Shown here one piece after another: positions 1 to 6,837 of a stretch of 64,000 nt of DNA (position 1 is its first letter; every line of letters begins with the position of its first letter). Source of the stretch: a bacterium (lineage in GTDB: Bacteria; Cyanobacteriota; Vampirovibrionia; Gastranaerophilales; Gastranaerophilaceae). The notes below the pieces were generated by a model that was given only the letters and a program-made list of their open reading frames with translations, had not been told where the DNA came from and made no database searches. Position numbers and translations under genes: made by a program. The stretch lies in NCBI GenBank assembly GCA_017626055.1, contig JAGAJM010000004.1, forward strand, positions 62,001 through 126,000, given 5' to 3'.

Positions 1-1050
1 GATGCACTAGATTTACAAGATATTAGCGAGGATTCAGTTTTAGACTCTGAACATGATGCGATTAATTATATGAATGTTGATATTTCAACAGATAATATTG
101 AAGACATTGTAACATCAAAAATGGGTGATAAAGTGAATCCGGAAGATATCTACATGCTTCATAGCATGGATGAAGAACCGGATCCAAATGATTTAGAATT
201 GCCTAAAAATGTTGCAATTGATGATCCTGTAAGATTATACTTGCGTGAAATTGGTAGAATTAAATTATTATCTGCCAATGAAGAAATTGAATTAGCAAGA
301 AAAATTTTAGAAGGTGGTACACCTGGTGCTATCGCTAAAAGAAAACTTGTTCAAGCTAACTTACGTTTAGTTGTAAGTATTGCTAAAAAATATGTTGGAC
401 GTGGAATGTTGTTCTTAGACCTTATCCAAGAAGGTAACTTAGGTCTAATTCGTGCAGCTGAAAAATTTGATCACGAAAGAGGTTTCAAATTCTCAACTTA
501 TGCTACTTGGTGGATTAGACAAGCAATTACTCGTGCAATTGCTGACCAAGCTAGAACAATCAGAATTCCTGTTCACATGGTTGAAACAATCAACAAATTG
601 AAAAAAGTTACAAGAAAATTGGCTCAAGACTTGTCAAGAAAACCAACCGAAGATGAATTGGCAGCAGAAATGAACGTTTCTATTCCAAAACTTCGTGAAA
701 TTATCAAAATTGCTCAAGAACCTCTTTCTTTAGAAACTCCGATTGGTAAAGAAGAAGATTCTAGACTAGGTGATTTCATCGAAGATAAAGAAGCTGATGC
801 TCCAGTTAAAATGGTTGCTTCTGAATTATTAAAAGAAGACTTGGCTGAAGTTCTTTGCACATTATCACCAAGAGAACGTGATGTATTGAGATTGCGTTTT
901 GGTATGGATGATGGTCGTCAAAGAACATTAGAAGAAGTAGGTCAATTATTCGGTGTTACTCGTGAACGTATCAGACAAATTGAAGCAAAAGCTTTGAGAA
1001 AATTACGTCATCCAAATCGTAAAAAACGTTTAGAAGAATACGTTGAGTAA
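1..1050 (+). CDS. rpoD: Primary sigma factor RpoD/SigA, 5' end cut by window edge
   Basis: This is the housekeeping sigma subunit of RNA polymerase, which recognises -35/-10 promoters. The reading frame is open from base 1, so the gene begins before the window and the first visible ATG (70) is not its start. Visible regions in order are region 1.2 ([11 protein letters not shown]), region 2 with the RpoD signature ([40 protein letters not shown]), region 3, and region 4.2 helix-turn-helix ([20 protein letters not shown]) near the C-terminus. The full set of conserved regions 1.2 to 4.2 separates it from alternative sigma factors, which usually lack region 1.2 or diverge in region 2. A strong hairpin terminator follows. 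Confidence 0.97.
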   Translation, partial: DALDLQDISEDSVLDSEHDAINYMNVDISTDNIEDIVTSKMGDKVNPEDIYMLHSMDEEPDPNDLELPKNVAIDDPVRLYLREIGRIKLLSANEEIELARKILEGGTPGAIAKRKLVQANLRLVVSIAKKYVGRGMLFLDLIQEGNLGLIRAAEKFDHERGFKFSTYATWWIRQAITRAIADQARTIRIPVHMVETINKLKKVTRKLAQDLSRKPTEDELAAEMNVSIPKLREIIKIAQEPLSLETPIGKEEDSRLGDFIEDKEADAPVKMVASELLKEDLAEVLCTLSPRERDVLRLRFGMDDGRQRTLEEVGQLFGVTRERIRQIEAKALRKLRHPNRKKRLEEYVE

Positions 1051-1064
1051 TAGATTTAAAAATG

Positions 1065-1096
1065 AGAGCTCCTAAAAAGGAGCTTTTATTTTTTCT
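1065..1096 (+). terminator. Rho-independent terminator of rpoD
   Basis: A 7-bp perfect stem AGCTCCT/AGGAGCT (1067-1073 and 1078-1084) with an AAAA loop is followed by a T-rich run. It sits 15 bases after the rpoD stop codon. Confidence 0.9.
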
Positions 1097-1104
1097 AATG
1101 TTTG

Positions 1105-1113
1105 TGTTACTAT
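1105..1113 (+). promoter_or_regulatory. Extended -10 promoter of the L,D-transpeptidase gene
   Basis: TGT (1105-1107) directly followed by TACTAT (1108-1113) matches an extended -10 element. The predicted start of transcription is about 1120, three bases before the ATG at 1123, so the mRNA would be almost leaderless. No good -35 is seen. Confidence 0.55.
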
Positions 1114-1122
1114 GGAAATCTA

Positions 1123-1842
1123 ATGAATATACCACGAATTTCGGGTTTAAGAACTGGCTTGGGATTAGCAATTGTGGCAGGTGCACTTACCCTAACTGCT
1201 CCAACAAAGGCCGAAAGTAAAATAGAAACCCTGCAAGAAGACAAATTTGAATATTTTTATGAAAAGCAAACCTCTAGTCCAGATTTTAAAACTAAATTAA
1301 AAAGATGGGCGATAAGAAGTTTTTCTGAAGAAGTTGCATTACCTCCTCCAAAAGGAAGTGCGGCAGATTCTATATTGGCTTTTGCTCCAGATCCATATGT
1401 AACAGTTCAAGGTCAACAAAAAACTCTGACTTTTGTTGTTGATGTTACTAATAATATTCTTTATCATTACGACAAAAATGGAAATCCACTTAAAGGTTAT
1501 AGAATTGCTAGTGGCAAACTAGATCCTGAAAATCAAACAGATGAAGGGCTAAGAGTTGTTTCTCATGTGGAAACATATCCATATAAAACTGCGCCATCTC
1601 ATACAAAACGTAGTCAAAACCCATCTGATTATGGTCCAAGGTGTATAATTTTAGATACATTAGATCCTACCACTGGTGCAAAAGGAGTTACTGGTGAATT
1701 TATCCATGGAAACAGAAATGCATCAAGCATTGGTAAACACGCATCAAAAGGTTGTATGCGTATGGATAATTCAGTCATAAAAGAACTTGCCAAAATCGTC
1801 AAACGTGGGGATTTGGTAATGATAATAAGACGTATTCGATAA
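1123..1842 (+). CDS. L,D-transpeptidase (YkuD family), exported
   Basis: This is a peptidoglycan-modifying enzyme that makes 3-3 cross-links or attaches proteins to the wall through an active-site cysteine. The N-terminus has a signal-like hydrophobic stretch (about residues 8-25) ending near TKAES. The catalytic motif HASKGCMRM, with Cys about residue 211, matches the YkuD S/T-x-G-C-x-R signature, and an upstream HGN fits the catalytic His region. I chose the ATG at 1123 over the in-frame TTG at 1102 because the promoter -10 lies between them and the signal peptide starts there. The gene is monocistronic and converges on the RHH gene five bases away. Which cross-link or partner it serves cannot be told from sequence. 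Confidence 0.88.
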   Translation: MNIPRISGLRTGLGLAIVAGALTLTAPTKAESKIETLQEDKFEYFYEKQTSSPDFKTKLKRWAIRSFSEEVALPPPKGSAADSILAFAPDPYVTVQGQQKTLTFVVDVTNNILYHYDKNGNPLKGYRIASGKLDPENQTDEGLRVVSHVETYPYKTAPSHTKRSQNPSDYGPRCIILDTLDPTTGAKGVTGEFIHGNRNASSIGKHASKGCMRMDNSVIKELAKIVKRGDLVMIIRRIR

Positions 1843-1847
1843 GAAAG

Positions 1848-2036
1848 TTAGCTCAAAATTTCATCTAAAATTTCAGCATTTTTAGATGCGTTTTGAAGTT
1901 GTTGTTTTGAAATTCTACGCATGTAATTTCTTAAAGCTTCTCTGATTAATTCGCTTCTTGAACAACTTTCCTTATCTGCAAGACCATCTACCTTATTTAA
2001 AAAATCATCAGGCATGGTAACCAAAATTTTAGCCAT
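1848..2036 (-). CDS. Ribbon-helix-helix (CopG/NikR-type) DNA-binding protein, 62 aa
   Basis: This small dimeric transcription-factor fold shows a beta strand (KILVTMPDDFLNKVD), a serine-rich turn (CSRSELIREALRNYM) and a C-terminal basic/glutamine-rich helix. Length and pattern fit the CopG/MetJ-Arc antitoxin and metal-regulator class. There is no toxin gene next to it: the downstream neighbour is the convergent L,D-transpeptidase and the upstream neighbour is divergent. A stand-alone regulator is therefore more likely than an antitoxin. It has a near-consensus promoter of its own. The target genes are unknown. Confidence 0.82.
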   Translation of the reverse strand: MAKILVTMPDDFLNKVDGLADKESCSRSELIREALRNYMRRISKQQLQNASKNAEILDEILS

Positions 2037-2060
2037 ATAACTAACCCTTTCTTTGACATG

Positions 2061-2089
2061 ATTATAGCATGTCTATATTCTTTTATCAA
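2061..2089 (-). promoter_or_regulatory. Promoter of the ribbon-helix-helix gene
   Basis: On the minus strand TTGATA (2084-2089) and TATAAT (2061-2066) are separated by exactly 17 bases, close to the sigma-70 consensus. The -10 lies 25 bases upstream of the ATG. Confidence 0.8.
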
Positions 2090-2177
2090 GATGAAATTAC
2101 CTGATTTGGCTTGTCTAGTTCGATATTGTTAAAACTTCTTAAATAAATAAAATTAAATCGAAGAAAGGAGTTCAAAT

Positions 2178-2720
2178 ATGGAAGAAAATCAAAACAATGA
2201 ACACAAAACTATTAATGAAAATTACCATTATTCAACTTGTGATAGGCATCCGTTTTGGAAAGCATTTCTGATAGGGTTGATGACGTTTTTGGGCGCATTT
2301 TGTGCTTTTTATGTTGTTTCAGATTGGCATTTTAAACGAATGATGCATCCACCAATTGGTAAAATTGATAGGATGATGAGAAACCAAATGCGAGATATGG
2401 ATAATATGTTTAAGGCTGAAAGAGAATTTTCGGCACGTGCTTCTAATGTTATTCATCTAGAGCAAGGTAAAAATGCTTATACAATTTTAATTGATTTAAG
2501 AGCGTTTGATAATGATGAAAACAATGTAAAAGTGGGTTCAAACGGAAACATCCTAACGATAAATGGTCAATCTATTAAAAAATCAAAAAGAAATCAGCAG
2601 ATTTCTGAATTTCAACAAAGTTATATGTTCGGTGATAATGTAAATTTAAAGGAAATGACAAAAGAAGTTAAAGGTCATTTTTATATAATTACAATTCCGA
2701 CTACCGAAATGGATGATTAG
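2178..2720 (+). CDS. Membrane-anchored Hsp20/alpha-crystallin-like protein
   Basis: The protein has a short cytoplasmic tail, one transmembrane helix (about residues 29-48, FLIGLMTFLGAFCAFYVV), a Met/Arg-rich linker and a C-terminal beta-rich domain. That domain reads like an alpha-crystallin domain: a YTILIDLRAF strand, then VKVGSNGNILTINGQ (matching the small heat-shock V-x-V-x-x-x-x-L-x-I-x-G pattern), then a strand ending YIITIP. Small heat-shock proteins are normally soluble, so a TM anchor is unusual. A strong ribosome site (AAAGGAG) supports the start at 2178. The TM topology suggests the domain sits outside the cytoplasm or at the membrane surface. The assignment to the family is by pattern only and no function has been shown. 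Confidence 0.6.
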   Translation: MEENQNNEHKTINENYHYSTCDRHPFWKAFLIGLMTFLGAFCAFYVVSDWHFKRMMHPPIGKIDRMMRNQMRDMDNMFKAEREFSARASNVIHLEQGKNAYTILIDLRAFDNDENNVKVGSNGNILTINGQSIKKSKRNQQISEFQQSYMFGDNVNLKEMTKEVKGHFYIITIPTTEMDD

Positions 2721-2730
2721 GGGAATTTAA

Positions 2731-2813
2731 GTGTCTAAGCAGCTATGCGGCTAAGTAATTGGAGTAATTAAGCAAGTGAAAAGCCCAACTTCTTAGCTGC
2801 ATAGCTTCTTCAC
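2731..2813. repeat. Long imperfect inverted repeat between the Hsp20-like gene and ruvC
   Basis: The arms 2731-2756 and 2789-2813 are complementary over about 25 bases with a few mismatches (cores AGCTATGCGGCTAAG and CTTAGCTGCATAGCT). The loop is about 32 bases. There is no clean U-run, so it is not a standard terminator. It may be a transcript-stabilising structure or a remnant of a palindromic repeat. Confidence 0.6.
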
Positions 2814-2828
2814 TTCCTTATTTATTAA

Positions 2829-2837
2829 TGTTAATAT
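2829..2837 (+). promoter_or_regulatory. Extended -10 promoter of ruvC (leaderless)
   Basis: TGT (2829-2831) followed by TAATAT (2832-2837) puts the expected transcription start on the ruvC ATG at 2844. No Shine-Dalgarno sequence precedes that ATG. Confidence 0.5.
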
Positions 2838-2843
2838 ATAGGT

Positions 2844-3323
2844 ATGAAGATTTTAGGTATAGACCCAGGAATGGCAATAGTTGGTTATAGTATTTTAGAG
2901 TTTGATGGAAAAAACATCGAGCTTTTACATTCAGGTTCTATTCAAACAAAAAAAGGTGAAAGAGAGTCCGCTAGGCTTTTAGAAATTTTTGAAGATATGA
3001 ATTGTATTGTCGAAAAATATCAACCTGATGTTTGTGCGATAGAAAAATTATTTTTCTTTAGAAATACAACAACAGTTATGCCAGTTGCTCATGCGAGAGG
3101 TGTGATTATGACTGTGTTGGAAAAATTTGGTGTACCGATTTATGAATATACCCCAATTCAAGTAAAACAAACATTAACAGGTTATGGCAGGGCTGATAAA
3201 AAAGAAGTTGAACAGATGGTAAAAGTAAGTTTAGGTGTTGATAAATTACCAAAACTTGATGATACTGTGGATTCAATTGCTATTGCGATTACATATACAA
3301 GGAGTGCAGAAGGGTTGCAATAG
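2844..3323 (+). CDS. ruvC: Holliday junction resolvase RuvC
   Basis: RuvC cleaves Holliday junctions symmetrically together with RuvAB during recombinational repair. The acidic catalytic residues of the RNase H fold are visible: Asp7 (GIDPG), Glu67 (AIEKLFF) and Asp140/Asp143 (DDTVDSIAIA). The QVKQTLTGYGRADK segment is the usual conserved central region. The 159-residue length is normal for the family. ruvA and ruvB are not in the window, so the gene is unlinked to them here. An extended -10 sits just before the ATG and no ribosome site is seen, suggesting leaderless translation. Confidence 0.95.
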   Translation: MKILGIDPGMAIVGYSILEFDGKNIELLHSGSIQTKKGERESARLLEIFEDMNCIVEKYQPDVCAIEKLFFFRNTTTVMPVAHARGVIMTVLEKFGVPIYEYTPIQVKQTLTGYGRADKKEVEQMVKVSLGVDKLPKLDDTVDSIAIAITYTRSAEGLQ

Positions 3324-3420
3324 TTGAATTTTTAAAATATATTCAAATTGTAAAAGGAATTGTTAAAAGAGTTGATATAAAAGACGGGGTAGAGTCATAT
3401 ATCACTAGAGGCGAGTAAAA

Positions 3421-4137
3421 ATGTTTAATATTTTTCAAACAAGGGCGAAACGAGGTTTCACATTAGCAGAGGTTTTAATTACTCTTGGTATTATTGGTAT
3501 TGTTGCAGCGATGACAATTCCTGGATTAATTACTAAATACCAAAAACATGTTGCGGCTACCCAGTTAAAAAAACAGTATTCTCAATTGAATCAAGTGTTA
3601 TTACGTATATCTGATGATCCAGGGTTAGATGTATTGGATGCAAAGGCTACTGTTTTTGTTCCTCAATATATTCAGCCGCATTATGCAGGTTCAACCTATT
3701 TTAAACCGAATTCAGATCACAAAAAAACTATGTGTTGGAACCCTGAAAATTATTATTTAGGCGCAAAGACTAAAGATTCTCAGTATGCTTCTATTGATAA
3801 AAAAGGTTTGAGTTCTGGGTATATTCAAACACCATTTTTGCCTAAACAAACTGCATCAATTATGTTACAAGACGGTTCTTGTATTGGGTTTAATGATAAA
3901 ATTATTAATAATACTGATCGAGCAACAATATTTGTTGATATCAATGGTAGTCATGTTCCACCTAATAGGTTAGGTAGAGATTTGTTCTGGTTTTATGTTG
4001 ACCAAGTAAAATATACGGTTGTGCCAACTGATGCTGGTGGTAAATATGATGTTTTTGACTTTCCAGGTTTAAAAATTGGTGTTGAAAGAATAAAGAATGC
4101 AGGTTGGACAATACCTAAAGATTATCCTTGGAAATAA
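3421..4137 (+). CDS. Type IV pilin-like / pseudopilin with prepilin N-methylation signal
   Basis: The protein starts with a short basic leader followed by a class III signal, KRGFTLAEVLITLGIIGIV: G before F at the cleavage site, Glu at +5, then a long hydrophobic helix. This is the hallmark of type IV pilins and type II secretion pseudopilins processed by prepilin peptidase. The C-terminal 190 residues are a globular domain with a few cysteines (MCWNPENYY, GSCIGF) and are not recognised. No prepilin peptidase or pilus assembly ATPase is adjacent. The ribosome site is a weak GAGGCGAG. This leader style recurs in gut relatives of Cyanobacteria (recalled, not searched). Confidence 0.85.
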   Translation: MFNIFQTRAKRGFTLAEVLITLGIIGIVAAMTIPGLITKYQKHVAATQLKKQYSQLNQVLLRISDDPGLDVLDAKATVFVPQYIQPHYAGSTYFKPNSDHKKTMCWNPENYYLGAKTKDSQYASIDKKGLSSGYIQTPFLPKQTASIMLQDGSCIGFNDKIINNTDRATIFVDINGSHVPPNRLGRDLFWFYVDQVKYTVVPTDAGGKYDVFDFPGLKIGVERIKNAGWTIPKDYPWK

Positions 4138-4138
4138 T

Positions 4139-4167
4139 TTGAAATTTCTTTGTGTGAATGTTAAAAT
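4139..4167 (+). promoter_or_regulatory. Promoter of the membrane protein at 4179
   Basis: TTGAAA (4139-4144), a 17-base spacer and TAAAAT (4162-4167), with TGT immediately before the -10, form a good promoter. It lies downstream of the ATG at 4158, so translation most likely begins at the ATG at 4179, about five bases after the expected transcription start. Confidence 0.7.
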
Positions 4168-4178
4168 GCTCAAAAGAT

Positions 4179-4670
4179 ATGGATAAATTTGTTGTAAAAA
4201 ATATAATAATTTTTAGTTTGATGTTGGGCTTAATTTTAGGATTATTAGCTCCAATTCCATATGTTGGAACATTTATCTTATTTGTGGCGTTATTATTATC
4301 TGCGCCGATAATTATGCTTTATTTAATTATGGATAATAGACTTGAATTAACAACAACAAAAGATAGTATTATAACTGGTGCAATAGTTGGATTTGTTGTT
4401 AATATTTCATTCTCAATTGCATATGCTTCAGTGATGGCAATATTAGCTAAATTTATAAATTACAGTTCAAATTTTATTTTAACTACAATGATTGTAAATT
4501 CTCCGATTTGGTTATTGGGAGTGTTTATAATTTTCATTGGAGTTCTTTGTGCAACAACAAATTCATTTAGTGGATTTGTTACGTACTATATTATAAACTT
4601 TATTCGTGATATGTATGAAAAACAACTTCCTAAAAATAAGGAAGATGATGATTTTACACTACAAAAATAA
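4179..4670 (+). CDS. Unrecognised multi-pass membrane protein
   Basis: No family is recognised. The sequence has four to five hydrophobic segments (starting IIIFSLMLGLILGLLA, then FILFVALLLSAPIIMLYLI, GAIVGFVVNISFSIAYASVMA, LLGVFIIFIGVLCATT) and a short acidic C-terminal tail (NKEDDDF). The start at 4179 is preferred over 4158 because the promoter -10 overlaps the earlier ATG. It sits between the pseudopilin and mtnA, and the mtnA ribosome site follows 20 bases after its stop, so the two may be co-transcribed. No functional clue is visible. Confidence 0.7.
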   Translation: MDKFVVKNIIIFSLMLGLILGLLAPIPYVGTFILFVALLLSAPIIMLYLIMDNRLELTTTKDSIITGAIVGFVVNISFSIAYASVMAILAKFINYSSNFILTTMIVNSPIWLLGVFIIFIGVLCATTNSFSGFVTYYIINFIRDMYEKQLPKNKEDDDFTLQK

Positions 4671-4689
4671 ATAAAAAAGGATAATAAAA

Positions 4690-5748
4690 ATGGCAGAATT
4701 TACATCAAAAATCAGAACAATTCAGTGGGTAGATAATGTTTCAAGAATGGTTGATCAAACAAAATTCCCAGAAAAATTTGAATATATCGATATTAAAACT
4801 GGGGATGAAATGTTTGATGCAATTAGAACAATGATTGTTCGTGGTGCTCCAGCAATTGGTATTGGTGGTGCTCATGGTGTTGTTTTATACGCATTAGAGG
4901 GTGCTGAAAAATTTGATTCAAGAGAAGAATTTGTAAATTGGTTAATTGAAAAAGCTGAATATATGAAAACTTCTCGCCCGACTGCAGTTAATTTGATGTG
5001 GGCTGTTGAGAAACAAATTGAAGTTATCAGAAATTCAAAATCTGATATTAAAGGTTTGATTGAAGAATTAAAAGTTAATGGTATCAAGTTAGAAAACGAA
5101 GATATCGAAATCAATAAAAAAATTGGTGATTATGGTGCAGAAGTTGTTCCAAAAGGTGCAACAATTTTAACTCATTGTAATGCTGGGGCTTTGGCTACTG
5201 TTGGTTATGGTACTGCGCTAGGTGTTGTTCGTTCAGCTTTTGCGAAAGATAATACAGTTCAAGTTTTTGCTGATGAAACAAGACCACGACAACAAGGTGC
5301 AAGAATTACTACCCTTGAACTTACAATGGATGGAATTCCAACAACATTGATTACTGATGGTATGTGTTCCTATTTTATGAAAAAAGGTATGATTGATATG
5401 GTATGTGTTGGAGCAGATAGAATTGCTGCAAATGGTGATGCTGCAAACAAAATCGGAACATATACTGTTGCGATTGCTGCAAAATATCATAATATTCCGT
5501 TCTATGTTGCGGCTCCACTTTCTACGATCGATACAAGTATTAAATCTGGGGATGAAATTGTAATTGAAGAAAGATCTCGTGAAGAAGTTACACATATTAA
5601 CGGCAAAACAATTTGTGCAGAAGGTGTAAATATAATTAATCCAGGATTTGATGTTACTCCACACGAATTGATTGCGGGTATAATTACAGAGAAAGGTATT
5701 TTAAGACCAGATTATAACAAATCAATTGCAGAAGCGTTTAAAAAATAA
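4690..5748 (+). CDS. mtnA: S-methyl-5-thioribose-1-phosphate isomerase
   Basis: This enzyme converts methylthioribose 1-phosphate to methylthioribulose 1-phosphate in methionine salvage. The conserved RGAPAIG (residues 51-57), the catalytic-Cys segment THCNAGALAT, ETRPRQQGARIT and the GADRIAANGD...NKIGTY block, which carries the catalytic Asp, are all present. Length (352) matches the family. The close relatives are eIF2B subunits and ribose-1,5-bisphosphate isomerases, but the NAGALAT and ETRPRQQG segments fit MtnA. No other salvage genes (mtnK, mtnB) lie nearby. Confidence 0.93.
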   Translation: MAEFTSKIRTIQWVDNVSRMVDQTKFPEKFEYIDIKTGDEMFDAIRTMIVRGAPAIGIGGAHGVVLYALEGAEKFDSREEFVNWLIEKAEYMKTSRPTAVNLMWAVEKQIEVIRNSKSDIKGLIEELKVNGIKLENEDIEINKKIGDYGAEVVPKGATILTHCNAGALATVGYGTALGVVRSAFAKDNTVQVFADETRPRQQGARITTLELTMDGIPTTLITDGMCSYFMKKGMIDMVCVGADRIAANGDAANKIGTYTVAIAAKYHNIPFYVAAPLSTIDTSIKSGDEIVIEERSREEVTHINGKTICAEGVNIINPGFDVTPHELIAGIITEKGILRPDYNKSIAEAFKK

Positions 5749-5765
5749 TTTTGTTTGTGTATAAT
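5737..5765 (+). promoter_or_regulatory. Promoter of the small exported protein
   Basis: TTTAAA (5737-5742), 17 bases, then a perfect TATAAT (5760-5765). The predicted transcript starts near 5772 and includes the strong AGGAGG site before the ATG at 5806. The -35 overlaps the mtnA 3' end. Confidence 0.65.
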
Positions 5766-5805
5766 AGAAATATATTTTTTAGGGCATGAAATTCAGGAGG
5801 GAAGT

Positions 5806-6093
5806 ATGAAAAAATTATTTGCATCATTGTTAGTTTTATCAATGTTATCAATGGGTGTTCCAGCATTTGCGTCAGGTACACATGGTGTTGATGGTGATGT
5901 ATCAGGTAGATCAGTTGGGGCTGCTTGCTTATCATTATTAGTATGGCCAGGTATTGGACAAGCTGTTAACAAAAACACTAAAGAAAAAAATGTAACTCAC
6001 GCAGTTTTAGGTTTGACTGGTGTATTTAGACTTTGGTCTTTCTATGATGCATTAGTTGATAGAAAAGGCGGAGTTTGGAAAAACAGAATTTAG
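5806..6093 (+). CDS. Small exported or membrane protein with signal peptide, 95 aa
   Basis: The ATG at 5806 follows a near-perfect AGGAGG and opens a textbook signal peptide (MKKLFASLLVLSM to VPAFA). The mature part has a hydrophobic turn (LSLLVWPGIGQAV) and a second hydrophobic stretch (HAVLGLTGVFRLWSFYDAL), ending in a basic tail. The earlier in-frame start at 5755 is rejected because it precedes the -10. The family is not recognised. It is terminated by the first copy of a duplicated hairpin at 6114-6155. Confidence 0.75.
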   Translation: MKKLFASLLVLSMLSMGVPAFASGTHGVDGDVSGRSVGAACLSLLVWPGIGQAVNKNTKEKNVTHAVLGLTGVFRLWSFYDALVDRKGGVWKNRI

Positions 6094-6113
6094 TTCTTGG
6101 CTAAATTTGAAAG

Positions 6114-6155
6114 TTTTATAAATAGAGTGGGCATTTTGTTCACTCTATTTTATTT
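6114..6155 (+). repeat. Direct repeat copy 1 containing a terminator hairpin
   Basis: These 42 bases recur exactly at 6740-6781. Inside is a stem AATAGAGTG/CACTCTATT followed by TTTATTT, a Rho-independent terminator for the gene ending at 6093. The stop codon of the minus-strand gene at 6150 lies inside the repeat. Confidence 0.92.
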
Positions 6156-6368
6156 AATAATTTCCACTAATTCTCTTAACGTTTTTGTTATGATTTCTGT
6201 TTTTCGTATAATCTTTTGTAGTTCTTGTTTTTTGTAATTTGATATTTTCATTGATTTATTAAAAATTGGGGTTGCACAGAATTCGATGATGCTATCTCCT
6301 TTGTATATGAGAGAAGTTACATTCTCTTTATAGTATTCCATTTGTTCTTTTGCAATTCTTAAAAACAT
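6150..6368 (-). CDS. Small unrecognised protein, 72 aa, divergent from an XRE regulator
   Basis: A good ribosome site (GGAGG, seven bases upstream) supports this short gene. The protein is rich in Lys, Ile and Glu with a predicted helical C-terminal half (NYKKQELQKIIRKTEIITKTLRELVEIIK region) and contains no cysteine motif or hydrophobic segment. It is transcribed away from the XRE gene, from a shared intergenic region of about 80 bases. A regulated partner of that regulator is possible, but no known toxin, antitoxin or immunity family is recognised. Confidence 0.6.
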   Translation of the reverse strand: MFLRIAKEQMEYYKENVTSLIYKGDSIIEFCATPIFNKSMKISNYKKQELQKIIRKTEIITKTLRELVEIIK

Positions 6369-6447
6369 TTTACCTCCAATTAAAATGCACTATTAAGGTT
6401 CTATGTGTAGGACACCCATTTTGGATTTTATCATTAGAATTCTATAT

Positions 6448-6723
6448 ATGCAACCAAAATTTTCTAAAAAAGAACAACTTATATTATCAGCATTAGGTAA
6501 TGTTGTTATTAACAAGCGAAAAGAATTAGAGAAATCTCAAAGGATGTTTGCTTTCGAGAATGATTTTCAAAAGTCTATGATTAGCCGTTTTGAACATGGT
6601 GCAAATGAACCAAAATTGTTTTCATTGTGGAGATTAGCAAATGCTTGTGATATGAAATTATCAGAATTCATTAAATTAATAGAAGATGATATTGGTGAAG
6701 ATATAGATTTAATTGATAAGTAA
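6448..6723 (+). CDS. XRE-family helix-turn-helix regulator
   Basis: The central 55 residues read as a Cro/CI-type helix-turn-helix (LGNVVINKRKELEKSQRMF, then MISRFEHGANEPKLFSLWRLANACDM), followed by a short acidic tail. The likely start is the ATG at 6448. An in-frame ATG at 6403 would add 15 hydrophobic residues, which is atypical for the family. The gene and its divergent neighbour are bracketed by exact 42-bp repeats, so the pair may have been inserted or duplicated as a unit. Its target is probably the shared intergenic region, as is common for divergent XRE genes. Confidence 0.8.
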   Translation: MQPKFSKKEQLILSALGNVVINKRKELEKSQRMFAFENDFQKSMISRFEHGANEPKLFSLWRLANACDMKLSEFIKLIEDDIGEDIDLIDK

Positions 6724-6739
6724 AATTTTAAAGTATAGT

Positions 6740-6781
6740 TTTTATAAATAGAGTGGGCATTTTGTTCACTCTATTTTATTT
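6740..6781 (+). repeat. Direct repeat copy 2 containing a terminator hairpin
   Basis: Identical over 42 bases to 6114-6155 and placed 16 bases after the XRE stop codon, where it should act as that gene's terminator. Confidence 0.92.
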
Positions 6782-6798
6782 GTATTTTCCCCCCTTTG

Positions 6799-6807
6799 TG
6801 TTATAGT
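6799..6807 (+). promoter_or_regulatory. Extended -10 promoter of leuS
   Basis: TGT (6799-6801) plus TATAGT (6802-6807) lies about 31 bases before the leuS ATG. This supports the ATG at 6838 rather than the in-frame TTG at 6796, which is upstream of the -10. Confidence 0.6.
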
Positions 6808-6837
6808 AAATTTGAGGATAAATGGAGTAAAAATAAG

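Noticed and set aside
1848-2036. Antitoxin of a toxin-antitoxin pair
   Set aside because: No toxin-sized gene is adjacent in the same direction; the neighbours are a convergent enzyme and a divergent membrane protein.
5233-5664. 143-codon open frame on the minus strand inside mtnA
   Set aside because: It is antisense to a strongly conserved enzyme and its translation is rich in Cys, Asn and Ser with no motif; it arises from third-position bias.
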